This document shows, one piece after another, positions 37,985 to 45,215 of a stretch of DNA of 64,000 bases. Each line of letters begins with the position of its first letter. Position 1 is the stretch's first letter. The DNA comes from Streptoalloteichus tenebrarius (GTDB lineage Bacteria; Actinomycetota; Actinomycetes; Mycobacteriales; Pseudonocardiaceae): the NCBI RefSeq assembly GCF_024171885.1, contig NZ_JAMTCP010000001.1, positions 366,867-430,866 on the forward strand, in the 5' to 3' direction. The notes below the pieces were generated by a model. It ran no database searches and was not told the origin of the DNA. It worked only from the letters and a program-made list of their open reading frames with translations. Made by a program: the position numbers and the translations under genes.

Positions 37985-38200
37985 CCCGAGACCCCTTCTT
38001 TCGCTCCACTGCTGGCCAGAAGACGCCATGCTAGGTGATGTTCGGGGATATGTCTCATGTGGACGGACGTCGGTGTCGGCCTGCTCACACTCTTCGCGGA
38101 TGGGGTCTCCGTCGCCCTTTTGCCCTGATTGAGGGCTGAACGCGCGAGGCGTCCGAACCCTTCGTGATCGCGTGATCGCGTGATTGCCGAGATGCCCGAA

Positions 38201-39031
38201 TCAATGGCGGACGCTGAGGGCCGCCAGTCGGGAGGCGGTCGGCGTGCCGTGCCGAGGAGACAGCAGGACGACCCTCATCTGGGGATGCTCGTCGGTCCTG
38301 ACGGTGACGCTGTCGAAAGTGAGCTGACCCACCACCCCGTTGTCGATCTCCTTCGTCGACCGGGCCGACACCCGCACCTCCTGCTTCCCCCACAGGCGCT
38401 CGAAAAGCGCGCTGTTGGCGCGGAGCCGCCGCAGGATGTGCCGGAACTCCGGGTCGTCGGGATAGCGCGCGACGTCCACCCGGAACTCCGACACCAGATC
38501 CGGGGCCATCCGCTCCCAGGCGGGCAGCACCTGGCGCAACGGGCTGTCGTCGTCGAAGACCTCCAGGCAGCTCAGGCCGGGCGTGATCGACCCGAACACG
38601 GTGGACAGGGCGGTGTTACCCGCGACGAACCGCCAGTGCCGGTCCAGCACGTAGGCCGGATGGGGGTCCCAACCACGGAGGACGGACGCCAGGCTGTCGG
38701 GGACCGAATCCTGGTGGGACGGCGTCCGCTCGGGTGGTACGTGCCCGGCCAGACGGTAGAGGTGCGCGTGCTCGGCGGCGCTGAGGCGGAGCGCGGAGCC
38801 GATCGCGTCCAGCACCGAGGCGGTCACGGTGATGTCGCGTCCCTGCTCCAGCCACGTGTACCAGCCGAGACTCACCCCGGCGAGCGCGGCGACCTCCTCC
38901 CGACGCAGTCCGGGAGTGCGCCGCCGACCGCCCCCGGAGGGCAGGCCGACCTCCCCGGGCGAGATGCGGGCCCGACGGCTGCGGAGGAACGCGCTCAGCT
39001 CCTCACGACGCCGCCGCAACCTGTTGCTCAT
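38201..39031 (-). CDS. XRE-type HTH regulator with MmyB-like ligand domain
   Basis: A 276-aa protein starting MSNRLRRRREELSAFLRSRRARISP. The DNA-binding part is TPGLRREEVAALAGVSLGWYTWLEQGRDI, the hallmark of the MmyB-like family, followed by a PAS-like ligand-binding domain (YVLDRHWRFVAGNTALSTVFG). The longer frame to 39253 would overlap the divergent transporter and is rejected. It is likely the regulator of the MFS gene beginning 168 bp away. Confidence 0.88.
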   Translation of the reverse strand: MSNRLRRRREELSAFLRSRRARISPGEVGLPSGGGRRRTPGLRREEVAALAGVSLGWYTWLEQGRDITVTASVLDAIGSALRLSAAEHAHLYRLAGHVPPERTPSHQDSVPDSLASVLRGWDPHPAYVLDRHWRFVAGNTALSTVFGSITPGLSCLEVFDDDSPLRQVLPAWERMAPDLVSEFRVDVARYPDDPEFRHILRRLRANSALFERLWGKQEVRVSARSTKEIDNGVVGQLTFDSVTVRTDEHPQMRVVLLSPRHGTPTASRLAALSVRH

Positions 39032-39198
39032 GGCAACACCATAAACACCAATCTGGTGACACCCGATCGCCGGCACGAGCCTGTTCCCCGAGCCCCTTCC
39101 CCGATGGGACCACGTGCCTTGCGCGGTCTTCGCGCCACACGTCGCCCGAGTCCCCGGAACAGGGGCGGAATGATGCGGATCGACGAGGAGAACGACTC

Positions 39199-40671
39199 GT
39201 GGTGGGCACAGGCCAGTCGGAACGGGAAGCCGGAACCGGCGTGGAGGAAACACTCTTGGACGAGGAGCGCGTGGAGCGCGCGGCGACCCGGCGGGACTGG
39301 GCGGCGTTGGCGGTCCTGCTGCTCGGCGCGCTGATGGGCTTTCTCGACATCTTCGTGGTCAACGTGGCGGTCCCGTCCATCCAGGCTGATCTGCACGCCA
39401 CGTTCGCCGACATCCAACTCGTGCCCGCCGGGTACACGCTGGCCTACGCGATCGGACTGGTGACCGGAGGCAGGCTGGGCGACCTCCTCGGGCGCAAGCG
39501 GGTCTTCCTGGCCGGCGTCGTGGCGTTCGCCGCCACCTCGACCGCGTGCGCGGTCGCGCTGACACCGGAAGACCTGGTCCGGTCCAGGATCGCGCAGGGG
39601 CTCGCGGCCGCGCTGATGCTCCCGCAGGTCCTCGCCCTGGTGCGGACGACCTTCACCAGGCCGGCCGAGCAGGGCCGGGCGATCGGCTGGTACGGGGCCG
39701 TGATCGGCGTCGGGGTGGTCGGCGGGCAGATCCTGGGCGGCCTCCTGGTGCGGCTCGACGTGGCGGGTCTGGGCTGGCGACCGATCTTCCTGGTCAACGT
39801 CCCCCTGTGCGCCCTCACGTTCGTCGGCGCGCTCGTGCTCGTCCGCGACGGCGCGCCACGCCAGCGGGTCCGGTTGGACCTGGTCGGCGCGGCCCTGTTG
39901 GCCCTGGCGCTGTTCGGGCTCCTGCACCCGTTGGTCGTCGGGGCGGAGCGCGGCTGGTCGAGCTGGCTGGTCGCCGAGGCCGCGCTGGCGGTCGCGCTCC
40001 TGGCCGGGTTCGCGCTCTGGGAGAGGTCGGTGGCCGCGCGGGGCGGAGCCGCCCTGCTGCCACCCCGGTTGTTCCGACAGCCCGGATTCGCGCGGGGACT
40101 CCCGGCCGCGTTGTTCTTCTACGGCGTCAACGGCGCGTTCGTCTTCGTCCTGGCTTTCTATCTTCAACGGACGCTGGGTCTGTCCCCGCTGCGCGCGGCG
40201 CTCGCCTTCACCCCGATGGCCCTGGCGACCTCCCTGGCGGCGATCCCCGCCCGCCGGTGGACCGCGCGGTTCGGCACCGTCGTGGTTCCCGTGTCCGCGA
40301 CCGTGATGGCGCTGGGGTTGGCCGCCCTCTGGGTGGTGGTCCGGTACGTGCCGGTGTCCGCCCAGGCAGTGGCCGCGCAGCCGGGTCTGGTCCTGTACGG
40401 CCTCGGCGGGGGAGTCGTGGCGACCTCGTTGATCGGGATGACGCTCTCGGGGGTGTCGCCGGAGGACTCGGGGGCTGCCTCGGGCGGCGTTCTCACCGTG
40501 GTGCAGGCCTCCGAGGCCGTCGGAGTCGCGGGTGTGGGAGCCCTGTTCACCACCCTCGTCGCGGCGAACGGGGAGGTGCGCGGGTTCGGCATGACCCTGC
40601 TGGTGCTGACGGCGCTGTCCCTGGTGGGCGCCCTCCTCCTCAACACCCTGCGCACCGCCCGCATCAGCTAG
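39199..40671 (+). CDS. MFS transporter, DHA2 family
   Basis: A 490-aa transporter with about 14 predicted helices. Start GTG 39199 has GAGGAGAA upstream. Signatures: GALMGFLDIFVVNVAVPSIQADL in helix 1, GGRLGDLLGRKRVFLAG (motif A), and GGQILGGLLVRL...GWRPIFLVNVPL (motif C region). It is probably a proton-coupled exporter of antibiotic-like compounds, controlled by the divergent MmyB-like repressor. Confidence 0.9.
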   Translation: MVGTGQSEREAGTGVEETLLDEERVERAATRRDWAALAVLLLGALMGFLDIFVVNVAVPSIQADLHATFADIQLVPAGYTLAYAIGLVTGGRLGDLLGRKRVFLAGVVAFAATSTACAVALTPEDLVRSRIAQGLAAALMLPQVLALVRTTFTRPAEQGRAIGWYGAVIGVGVVGGQILGGLLVRLDVAGLGWRPIFLVNVPLCALTFVGALVLVRDGAPRQRVRLDLVGAALLALALFGLLHPLVVGAERGWSSWLVAEAALAVALLAGFALWERSVAARGGAALLPPRLFRQPGFARGLPAALFFYGVNGAFVFVLAFYLQRTLGLSPLRAALAFTPMALATSLAAIPARRWTARFGTVVVPVSATVMALGLAALWVVVRYVPVSAQAVAAQPGLVLYGLGGGVVATSLIGMTLSGVSPEDSGAASGGVLTVVQASEAVGVAGVGALFTTLVAANGEVRGFGMTLLVLTALSLVGALLLNTLRTARIS

Positions 40672-40715
40672 ATCACCGAGGTCCCAGCGTCCTCGTCTGT
40701 CCGCTTCACCAAGTG

Positions 40716-40805
40716 CGAGCCATCCCCGCGTGTGCGGGGCCGAGTGGACCACCATCGGGTGGGACGAACACATGGTCGAACCATCCCCGCGTGGGCGGGG
40801 CCGAC
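40716..40805. CRISPR. Two-repeat orphan CRISPR remnant, type I-E geometry
   Basis: Two 29-bp repeats, 40716-40744 and 40777-40805, differ at three positions and share the core CCATCCCCGCGTG...CGGGGCCGA. This matches the reverse complement of actinobacterial/E. coli type I-E repeats (palindromic CCCCGC...GCGGGG). They flank one 32-bp spacer (40745-40776), giving the exact 61-bp I-E period. No cas genes or further repeats lie in the window, so this is a relic or a detached mini-array. Confidence 0.65.
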
Positions 40806-40878
40806 ACTTCCTGACCTCGCGTGCGTGCGGTAGGGCCGTGGGGGCGGGTGTGTGCGGGGACCGCCAGGGGCACTGGTG

Positions 40879-41094
40879 TCATCGTCGTTTTCGGGTGGTC
40901 CTTCGCCTGGCGCCACCGCGTCCGCGGAGCTGGACTCCGGCCTCGATGAGGACCTTGTGCACGAATCCGTAGGAGCGGCCGGTGGACCTGGCCAGGGAAC
41001 GGATGCTCGCTCCTTTCTCGTACTTCTTCTTCAGGTCGGCGGCCACCTGTTGGCGGAGCCGGCCGGTGATCCGGGCGGCCGGTTGCATCTTCAA
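40879..41094 (-). CDS. Small helix-turn-helix protein
   Basis: A 71-aa basic protein with EKGASIRSLARSTGRSYGFVHKVLIEAG, a resolvase/Hin-like HTH seen in a widespread small actinobacterial family, and a very basic tail (RRRTTRKRR). Its ATG overlaps the stop of the upstream gene (ATGA). It is the last gene of a compact leftward operon of small proteins and is probably DNA-binding. Confidence 0.75.
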   Translation of the reverse strand: MKMQPAARITGRLRQQVAADLKKKYEKGASIRSLARSTGRSYGFVHKVLIEAGVQLRGRGGARRRTTRKRR

Positions 41095-41279
41095 CGCGTG
41101 CTCCTCATGGTCTGCGACTCGTCCCTGCGTTGTCGGCGTTCGTGGTTCCAGCGGCGGAGGTCTCTGCGGACTCGGCGGAAGAGTTGGGCGACGCGACGGA
41201 ACAGGGGCGGCAGCAGCAGCCAGGACATGATGATGACGTCGACGGTGATCGCGGCCAGGTTGATCACGAACGTGGTCAC
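41091..41279 (-). CDS. Small single-pass membrane protein
   Basis: A 62-aa protein from GTG 41279, which overlaps the previous stop (GTGA). One membrane helix (VINLAAITVDVIIMSWLLLPPLF) is followed by a strongly basic, Arg-rich cytoplasmic tail (RRVRRDLRRWNHERRQRRDE). The longer frame to 41447 is proline-rich and overlaps a better gene. Function unknown. Confidence 0.6.
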   Translation of the reverse strand: MTTFVINLAAITVDVIIMSWLLLPPLFRRVAQLFRRVRRDLRRWNHERRQRRDESQTMRSTR

Positions 41280-41578
41280 CGGCCTCGCCTCCACCAGGAG
41301 CGACGGGACTGGCCCCGTTTGCGCTGGCTGACGTTGTCCTGTCGGAGTTCGCGCTGGCGGAGTTCGTAGGCCAGTAGCGCCCGGGGTGGGACGGGCAGGA
41401 CGACCCGGACCCGGCGGCGGCGCAGCGGGGCCATGGAGGCCTCCCACTCCGCCGCCTCCCCCGGGGTGGGGTGGTGCAGGATCCGGAGGTTCGGCATCAG
41501 GATCCGAGGGTCCACAGTGGAGGGTTTCCTGCGGAGGATCTTCCAGAGTTTCCGAAGGATTTTCGTGGGGTGTCGCAT
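41276..41578 (-). CDS. Basic hypothetical protein, 100 aa
   Basis: ATG 41578 opens MRHPTKILRKLWKILRRKPSTVDPRILMPNLRILHHP. Later it reads APLRRRRVRVVLPVPPRALLAYELRQREL and ends WWRRGR. No known domain; strongly basic, no membrane segment. Its stop overlaps the start of the membrane protein gene downstream, so it belongs to the same coupled unit. Confidence 0.6.
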   Translation of the reverse strand: MRHPTKILRKLWKILRRKPSTVDPRILMPNLRILHHPTPGEAAEWEASMAPLRRRRVRVVLPVPPRALLAYELRQRELRQDNVSQRKRGQSRRSWWRRGR

Positions 41579-41609
41579 CAGGGATCGGTGCTTTCAGTGT
41601 CAGGGGGTG

Positions 41610-41873
41610 TCAGGCGAGGCTGAGGCCGGCGGCGAGGAGGAGCAGCAGGATCAGGAACCAGGTGAGCCGGTACCGCTCCTGGGGTGGTGGGCCGGGCTGG
41701 AAGTGGGAGTCGTCGACCACGGTGATGCCGGGTGGGGGTGCGGGGATGGTGTTGTCTCGGGCGCAGGCGTAGCAGACGACCCTCACGCATTGGTTCCAGT
41801 GTTGGAGGCGCAGGGGTGCGGTCAGGGCGATGCTTTCGGCCAGGGCGAGACCGAACTCGCTGGTGGTGAGCAC
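41610..41873 (-). CDS. Tail-anchored small protein, 87 aa
   Basis: GTG 41873 opens MLTTSEFGLALAESIALTAPLRLQHWNQCVRVVCYACARD, with three cysteines, one pair in CYAC. A proline-rich stretch follows and the protein ends in a single membrane helix (LTWFLILLLLLAAGLSLA), so it may be tail-anchored. Function unknown; part of the leftward small-protein operon. Confidence 0.6.
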   Translation of the reverse strand: MLTTSEFGLALAESIALTAPLRLQHWNQCVRVVCYACARDNTIPAPPPGITVVDDSHFQPGPPPQERYRLTWFLILLLLLAAGLSLA

Positions 41874-41906
41874 GACAAGGGGCTTTCGGTGCTGGTCGGG
41901 TCAGGG

Positions 41907-42230
41907 TCAGAGGTCGTAGCCGCGTCGGCAGGGCGGGCGGTCCCCGTAGGCGTGCGGGGTGGGTTGCGGGGTGGTGCGTTCGGCGTGGGTGGTGGTGTGT
42001 GCGGCGTGGGTGGCCTGCCAGCCGGCGATGACGTGGGCGAGGTGTTGGCATTCCTCGCACCGGGGGAACGGGGTGTCGGGTTGAGGCTCGGTGATGAGGA
42101 GGGCGAGGCCGCAGAAGGTGGTGACGGTGACGGGGTGGGGTCGGGTGGTGCGGGGGTAGGCGTGGAGCTGGCCGGCGTGGGCGACCCACGGCAGGCCTGA
42201 GGGGACGGGGGGCTGGTGCGCGGTGGACAT
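41907..42230 (-). CDS. Zinc-ribbon-like small protein, 107 aa
   Basis: ATG 42230 opens MSTAHQPPVPSGLPWVAHAGQLHAYPR. The core has TFCGLALL...PRCEECQHLAHVI, one cysteine and a CxxC, with histidines nearby, suggesting one zinc site. The tail is Thr/His/Pro-rich. This resembles small proteins often found beside XRE-DUF397 genes in actinomycetes. Longer upstream frames are proline/serine noise. Confidence 0.6.
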   Translation of the reverse strand: MSTAHQPPVPSGLPWVAHAGQLHAYPRTTRPHPVTVTTFCGLALLITEPQPDTPFPRCEECQHLAHVIAGWQATHAAHTTTHAERTTPQPTPHAYGDRPPCRRGYDL

Positions 42231-42396
42231 GGGGGTCTCCAGGAGTGGACAGACCTCGGAGGAGGAGCACGGGTGGGGAGGGGGTGGTGGGGTCGGGTGG
42301 GGAGCGGAAGACCCCGACCCCACCAGCCCCCTCTGGGGGAGGCCCAGCGCGTGGGGTGCGGTCGGGGCGCGTCGCGCTGGGCCAGGCCGGGGCTGG

Positions 42397-42768
42397 TTAG
42401 GGGGTGCGGAGGAGGTAGCTGAGGATGGGCAGGGGTGGGCCGATGCGTTGCCCGATGAGGATGTCCTCGGTGGGGACGGTGAGCGGGACCTCGCACAGCC
42501 GGTGGTTCGGCCCAGTGGTGGTGGGGGTTGGGGGGAGGACGTCAACGGTGATGATCCAGCGCTGACCGGCGGGAATACCGTGTTTGCGGAAGTAGTCGTA
42601 GGCGTAGCCGACGGCGTAGTGGGCGGGGCCGCCGGGGGCGATCTGCCAGTAGTCGTCCTCGTCGATGCCCTCGAAGCGCAGGACGCGTTGGCCGCGTTCG
42701 ATGCGGAACAGCCGCACGAGGTGTCGGGTGGAGTTCAACGGCTGCGGGGGACGCCATTTCACGACCAT
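42397..42768 (-). CDS. Hypothetical protein, 123 aa
   Basis: ATG 42768 opens MVVKWRPPQPLNSTRHLVRLFRIERGQRVLRFEGIDEDDYWQIAPGG, then HYAVGYAYDYFRKHGIPAGQRWIITVDVLPP. This is a soluble alpha/beta-like protein without a known domain. It starts three bases after the stop of the upstream small gene. It has good codon use and is the best-conserved-looking member of the operon. Confidence 0.62.
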   Translation of the reverse strand: MVVKWRPPQPLNSTRHLVRLFRIERGQRVLRFEGIDEDDYWQIAPGGPAHYAVGYAYDYFRKHGIPAGQRWIITVDVLPPTPTTTGPNHRLCEVPLTVPTEDILIGQRIGPPLPILSYLLRTP

Positions 42769-42770
42769 GG

Positions 42771-43145
42771 CTAGCCCTCCCGCAGCGTGGGTAGGGGTGT
42801 GGTGGCCTCCGGGTCGGACCCGTAGGTGGGGGTGGGGCCGAGGCGGTGAAGCCGGTCCAGGGTGCGTTCGATCAGGCGTTGCGTCTCGCCGGAAGTCTCG
42901 GGGGTGTCTGGGTTTCTCGCGTGAGAGGTCCGGTGTGGACGGTTCCACCGGTGGCGGCGGAGGAGGTCGGAGGCGGGAACACCATCCCCGTGGGGTCGGA
43001 GCGCGTGACGCGGCAGGGACGAGGGCGTGCCGACGGGTTGGGCCGGCACTGGCCGGCCAAGCACCCTGGCCTCGGCCTTCATGGCGATGTCATGCGGAGG
43101 ACGTGATCGCGGACTGGTGCTGGTGGGCCAGTTGAAGGCGCTCAT
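42771..43145 (-). CDS. Hypothetical protein, 124 aa, first gene of small-protein operon
   Basis: ATG 43145 opens MSAFNWPTSTSPRSRPPHDIAMKAEARVLGRP. The C-terminal half contains SGETQRLIERTLDRLHRLGPTPTYGSDPEATTPL, probably a helix plus a tail. No known domain. It ends three bases before the next gene and is transcribed away from the XRE regulator gene, sharing the intergenic region. Confidence 0.55.
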   Translation of the reverse strand: MSAFNWPTSTSPRSRPPHDIAMKAEARVLGRPVPAQPVGTPSSLPRHALRPHGDGVPASDLLRRHRWNRPHRTSHARNPDTPETSGETQRLIERTLDRLHRLGPTPTYGSDPEATTPLPTLREG

Positions 43146-43251
43146 GCTCCCTCTTCCTTGCTTGCCCGAGGCCAGATGCGACAGGCAACCCGTTGGCCCC
43201 GCTGCCGTTCGAGCGCTGGGCACCTGACTCAGAAGATGAGTGATCCAAGCC

Positions 43252-43276
43252 ACTTGCTAGCAGTTTGCCTGCAAGT
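43252..43276. promoter_or_regulatory. Inverted repeat ACTTGC-N13-GCAAGT in divergent promoter
   Basis: The half-sites at 43252-43257 and 43271-43276 lie in a relatively AT-rich gap between the small-protein operon and the XRE gene. A TTGACT at 43313 could be a -35 element of the XRE promoter. It is a candidate operator for the XRE protein. Confidence 0.4.
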
Positions 43277-43374
43277 TTCACGATCTTGTAGTCGACCAAT
43301 GGGGTGATGCTGTTGACTGGTCAGTGGCGAGGAAGCGGCTACAGAGGATCGCCGACTGGGCGGGACAATGGCTC

Positions 43375-44241
43375 ATGACCTTGCGCAAGACGGTTCGCTC
43401 GCGTCGACTCGGCAAGCTGTTGCGCCAACTCCGCGAGGACGCGCAGCTATCCCAGGACGATCTCGTTGCCCTGGTCAACACGGGCAAGCCGCCCCGACGC
43501 CTGACCACCACTCACCTGTCTCGCGTCGAGACAGGACTCGCGCGGCTCATCCCGGATCACCTGACGCGGATCGTGGCGGCCACCAACGCCAGTCAGGACC
43601 GGGCTGCTGAGTTGGAGGAGCTCCGCCGGCGGGCCGACGAGCGCGGATGGTGGCAGGAGTACCGAGCCTACGTTCCTGAACCTGTCGAGATGCTGGCCGA
43701 ACTCGGCGAGGACGCGACCGGCATTCGCAGTTACGACATCGCCTTCGTTCAAGGACTACTCCAGACCAGAGCCTATGCGGAGGCAGTAGTCGGTGCGGCC
43801 CGAGCACACGTTCTGCCTGTCGATGTGGACCGCCTCGTGGAACTTCGGATGCGGCGACAGCAACGGCTGCGTGCTCCCGACTTCGGCCGCTTGGTCGCAG
43901 TGATGACGGAGGGTGTCATCCGGACTGTCGTTGGTGGCCCCGAAGTCATGCGCGAACAGCTTCGTCATCTGATCGCGATCACCGAGGCGCTGCCGGTGTC
44001 AGTACACGTGCTCCCCTTCTCGGCCGGTGCGCTACCCGGACCGGACAGTCTGGTGATCTTCACGTTTTCGCAGGAAGGGGACGGTGAAGCAGTGTTCGTA
44101 GACAGTGACACCGCCAGCCGCATCTACGAGGACCGGGACCGTGTGACACAGTGCACCTACACCTTCAGTGCGGCGTTGGCCCAAGCTCTCAGTGCCAGGG
44201 ACAGCCTGGCGTTGATCAACCAGGTCATGAAGGAGTTGTAA
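43375..44241 (+). CDS. XRE-family regulator with DUF5753 domain (Scr1-like)
   Basis: A 288-aa protein. ATG 43375 places the HTH (LGKLLRQLREDAQLSQDDLVALVN...THLSRVETG) at the usual N-terminal position; the GTG at 43324 would add 17 residues. The DUF5753-type C-terminal domain is recognisable in YVPEPVEMLAELGEDATGIRSYDIAFVQGLLQTRAYAEAV and the end VTQCTYTFSAALAQALSARDSLALI. These regulators pair with small DUF397 proteins, and such a gene begins two bases after this stop. Confidence 0.9.
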   Translation: MTLRKTVRSRRLGKLLRQLREDAQLSQDDLVALVNTGKPPRRLTTTHLSRVETGLARLIPDHLTRIVAATNASQDRAAELEELRRRADERGWWQEYRAYVPEPVEMLAELGEDATGIRSYDIAFVQGLLQTRAYAEAVVGAARAHVLPVDVDRLVELRMRRQQRLRAPDFGRLVAVMTEGVIRTVVGGPEVMREQLRHLIAITEALPVSVHVLPFSAGALPGPDSLVIFTFSQEGDGEAVFVDSDTASRIYEDRDRVTQCTYTFSAALAQALSARDSLALINQVMKEL

Positions 44242-44243
44242 CC

Positions 44244-44507
44244 GTGGCGGCTCAGCCTTCCAACCCGTACAACGAGATTGACGATGCCCAGTACCAGGCG
44301 GTGGTCGAGGCCTCCTACCAGAAGAGCAGCTACAGCAGCGGCAACGGTGGATGCCTTTCGTTCGCCGTGGTTGGCGGTTTGATCGGTCTCCAGGACGACA
44401 AGCTCGACGAGGCCGAGCGCAAGCGCCGGACCCTGGTGTTCACGCCGCAGGAGATGGCGGCATTCATCGCCGGCGCGAAGGCCGGCGAGTTCGACCACCT
44501 CGTCTAG
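44244..44507 (+). CDS. DUF397 domain protein
   Basis: An 87-aa protein from GTG 44244. The DUF397 pattern is visible: YQKSSYSSGNGGCLSFAVVGGLIGLQDDK followed by LVFTPQEMAAFIAGAKAGEFD. It is the partner of the adjacent XRE regulator. Studies in Streptomyces suggest that such pairs act in developmental or antibiotic control, with a toxin-antitoxin-like relation sometimes proposed. Confidence 0.88.
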   Translation: MAAQPSNPYNEIDDAQYQAVVEASYQKSSYSSGNGGCLSFAVVGGLIGLQDDKLDEAERKRRTLVFTPQEMAAFIAGAKAGEFDHLV

Positions 44508-44660
44508 GCCATTGGGTGGTGGTCGCTCTCTCCACCAACGGCATGGCGAGACACTGCTGAGGGCGGGGGACCAGGTGGCCCACACCTACCTGGTCCACCC
44601 GCCGGCTCGATCGTGTCTGATTCGGCGGGTGAGCGGACACCGCCACGCGAAGCAACAACA

Positions 44661-44690
44661 ATGAAGCGGGGTCGGCTCGACCTGAGCTGA
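44661..44690 (+). pseudogene. Duplicated 3' tail of a DUF397 gene
   Basis: Codons MKRGRLDLS-stop at 44661-44690, plus the following terminator region to about 44717, closely repeat 44992-45048, the end of the DUF397 gene below. No DUF397 core precedes this copy. It looks like the residue of a duplication 331 bp apart or of a deleted DUF397 gene. Confidence 0.6.
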
Positions 44691-44705
44691 CTGTGAGCAT
44701 GCACT

Positions 44706-44734
44706 GAGGGCGGGGGCGGTCGGTCCCCGCCCTC
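44706..44734 (+). terminator. Hairpin after DUF397 remnant
   Basis: GAGGGCGGGG pairs perfectly with CCCCGCCCTC around a 9-base loop, followed by GTTCGTTTGG. It probably terminates the XRE-DUF397 transcript. Confidence 0.65.
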
Positions 44735-44811
44735 GTTCGTTTGGCCCCTCGTTCGGCAACCTGTCGTGGGGAACCATCAGGGTCTGACTCGGGTCGAGGG
44801 GAGTGGTTGCG

Positions 44812-45021
44812 ATGTGGAAGTCAGCAACTTCAGTGGCCACGGGGTGGCGGAAGTCCAGCCGCTCGGCTGGCAACGGCCAGTGCGTCGAGGTGGCGTCGGT
44901 AGCTGAGGTGGCTGCGGTGCGGGATTCGAAGAACCCGGCCGGGCCGGCGCTCGTCTTCGCGCCGGCCGCGTTCACGGCGTTCGTCGGGGCCGTGAAGGAG
45001 GGCCGGCTCGACCTGAGCTGA
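44812..45021 (+). CDS. DUF397 domain protein, second copy
   Basis: A 69-aa protein with the classic DUF397 layout: WRKSSRSAGNGQCVEVASVAEVAAVRDSKNP, then LVFAPAAFTAFVGAVKEGRLDLS. ATG 44812 is preceded by GGGGAG. It lies 300 bp beyond the XRE-DUF397 pair with its own terminator, so it may be independently expressed or a second partner of the same regulator. Confidence 0.88.
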   Translation: MWKSATSVATGWRKSSRSAGNGQCVEVASVAEVAAVRDSKNPAGPALVFAPAAFTAFVGAVKEGRLDLS

Positions 45022-45031
45022 CCGTGAGCGT

Positions 45032-45071
45032 GCACCGAGGGCGGGGGCCGACCAGCACCCGCCCTCGGTGC
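45032..45071. terminator. 14-bp perfect hairpin between convergent genes
   Basis: GCACCGAGGGCGGG pairs with CCCGCCCTCGGTGC across a 12-base loop. It separates the DUF397 gene from the leftward 42-aa gene and can serve both. Confidence 0.7.
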
Positions 45072-45086
45072 TTCTGCCGGGGAGGC

Positions 45087-45215
45087 TCATTCGCGGTCCC
45101 TGGCCCGACCCTGCCAGGCTCTGGCGATGTCCTGGGCCCATGCGCGCACCGCGTCCTCGTAGCGTTGGGGACTGACCGCCGAAGCACTGTGGACACTATC
45201 GAGAGCGACAGTCAT
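45087..45215 (-). CDS. 42-aa protein translationally coupled to pentapeptide gene
   Basis: A short gene found by reading the minus strand: ATG at 45215 overlaps the TGA of the upstream gene (ATGA), and the frame runs to TGA at 45087-45089 with gene-like codon use. It starts MTVALDSVHS and ends with a helix, RYEDAVRAWAQDIARAWQGR. A terminator hairpin follows directly. The overlap, helix and terminator make it credible; function unknown, perhaps a partner of the membrane protein upstream. Confidence 0.6.
   Translation of the reverse strand: MTVALDSVHSASAVSPQRYEDAVRAWAQDIARAWQGRARDRE

Noticed and set aside
39028..40773. 581-codon minus-strand frame opposite the second MFS gene
   Set aside because: Composition is that of an antisense shadow, and it would run into the MmyB-like gene and the CRISPR repeats.
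41578..42496. Long proline/histidine-rich minus-strand frames
   Set aside because: They overlap better small genes (tail-anchored and zinc-ribbon-like) in other frames and have no start sites or domains.
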